Assembly: GCA_014529385.2 (NCBI GenBank)
Contig: CM043944.1
Location: forward strand, 62,212,248-62,276,247
Reading direction: 5' to 3'
DNA from: Adiantum capillus-veneris
Lineage: Eukaryota > Streptophyta > Polypodiopsida > Polypodiales > Pteridaceae
DNA: 64,000 bases
A program made the translations under genes and the position numbers. Each line of letters starts with the position of its first letter. Within the stretch, counting starts at the first letter, position 1. Of the stretch, positions 63,661-64,000 are shown one piece after another. The notes under the pieces were generated by a model that worked only from the letters and a program-made list of their open reading frames with translations, did not search any database and was not told the origin of the DNA.

Positions 63661-64000
63661 ACCTACACTACGCATACACAAAGTTTGGTGCGATTCCATC
63701 GCGAGAAAGGTCTCTATTTCGGCTTTGGAAGGTGCTCAGGTAACATTTTCAGGTTATGTGCAGAAAATTACAGCAGGCATGTGTGCGTGCATTTTGCGTG
63801 TTTCTCCCTTGTTTTTGTTGCAGGAATGATTATGCGTAAAGGGACTCAGTTAGCGGAAGGTAGACTCTCATTTTCGAGAGCTTCCGTTGAGTTTTGTGGA
63901 AGATAGACTCTCGTTTTTGAGAGCTTCCCAAAATCTCATAGCAGAGGGAAAATCCTCGCAGTATTCAGAGAGTAGCTTTCGCACTCTCTCAGTCAAAAGC
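63661..64000. other. sequence right of the LINE, with two tandem stem-loops
   Basis: It continues 62564 after removal of the LINE. At 63855-63885 and 63898-63928 a 31-bp unit occurs twice (ggaag..tagactctc..gagagcttcc). Each unit can fold by pairing ggaag with cttcc and ctctc with gagag. I recognise no gene. Confidence 0.55.

Noticed and set aside
1-64000. CRISPR arrays, bacterial operons or rRNA/tRNA genes
   Set aside because: No regularly spaced short repeats with unique spacers, no operon structure and no RNA gene motifs were seen; the content is plant transposable elements.

Overview
This window is nuclear DNA of a land plant and is made almost entirely of transposable elements. I see no intact host gene. 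Plant origin is supported by Ty1/copia and Ty3/gypsy elements primed from the initiator-Met tRNA (TGGTATCAGAGC), chromodomain Ty3 elements, a Tat-lineage element with two RNase H domains, an L1-type LINE tail with a plant-style zf-RVT domain, and a decayed PLS-type pentatricopeptide repeat (PPR) gene. The PPR wording (around 'PDAITYACILKACG') recalls seed-free plants such as ferns or lycophytes, but that assignment is only tentative.

Layout. 1-5325: Ty1/copia element on the minus strand, its 3' end outside the window. 5326-9150: non-TE sequence with a five-unit PPR pseudogene (6190-7420) and a 154-nt near-perfect hairpin (8655-8808) resembling a plant microRNA precursor. 9150-27408: a decayed Ty3/gypsy element (B, minus strand). 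A Tat element (A, 9651-17940, minus) sits inside its RNase H domain. A chromovirus (C, 21518-27357, plus, target duplication TTACA) is inserted at its 5' end. A candidate solo LTR lies near 19.8-20.4 kb. 27409-35745: gag/protease remains of another Ty3 element (D1, minus), split by copia element E (30677-35327, plus, target duplication CTCGT). 35746-37690: an LTR-plus-leader fragment (F) and a second gag copy of the D type (D2). 38428-44671: an old copia copy (H, minus) with a young copy of the same family (G, 38546-43701, minus) inserted in its gag.

44672-49250: microsatellites, one short candidate signal-peptide exon (46678-46774), and LTR-like sequence in both orientations. 49251-61986: element J, a roughly 4.4-kb LTR element with 1.1-kb LTRs (target duplication TTTGC). 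It carries only a short gag-like, coiled-coil and His/Asp-rich reading frame of unknown type, and no polymerase. The 8.3-kb chromovirus I (50166-58490, target duplication GAGTG) lies inside its left LTR. 61987-64000: flanking sequence with a 5'-truncated LINE (62583-63642) bounded by 18-bp target duplications.

The window records a series of nested insertions. H precedes G, J precedes I, B precedes both A and C, and D1 precedes E. The youngest insertions by LTR similarity are G (two single-base indels seen between LTRs) and I (about a dozen substitutions in 1475 bp). Most pol genes carry in-frame stops where C-to-T change on one strand explains the lesion, and several have lost catalytic residues. 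The most unusual items are element J with its unknown reading frame, the hairpin at 8655-8808, and a roughly 65-bp leader block shared by a copia and a Tat element.
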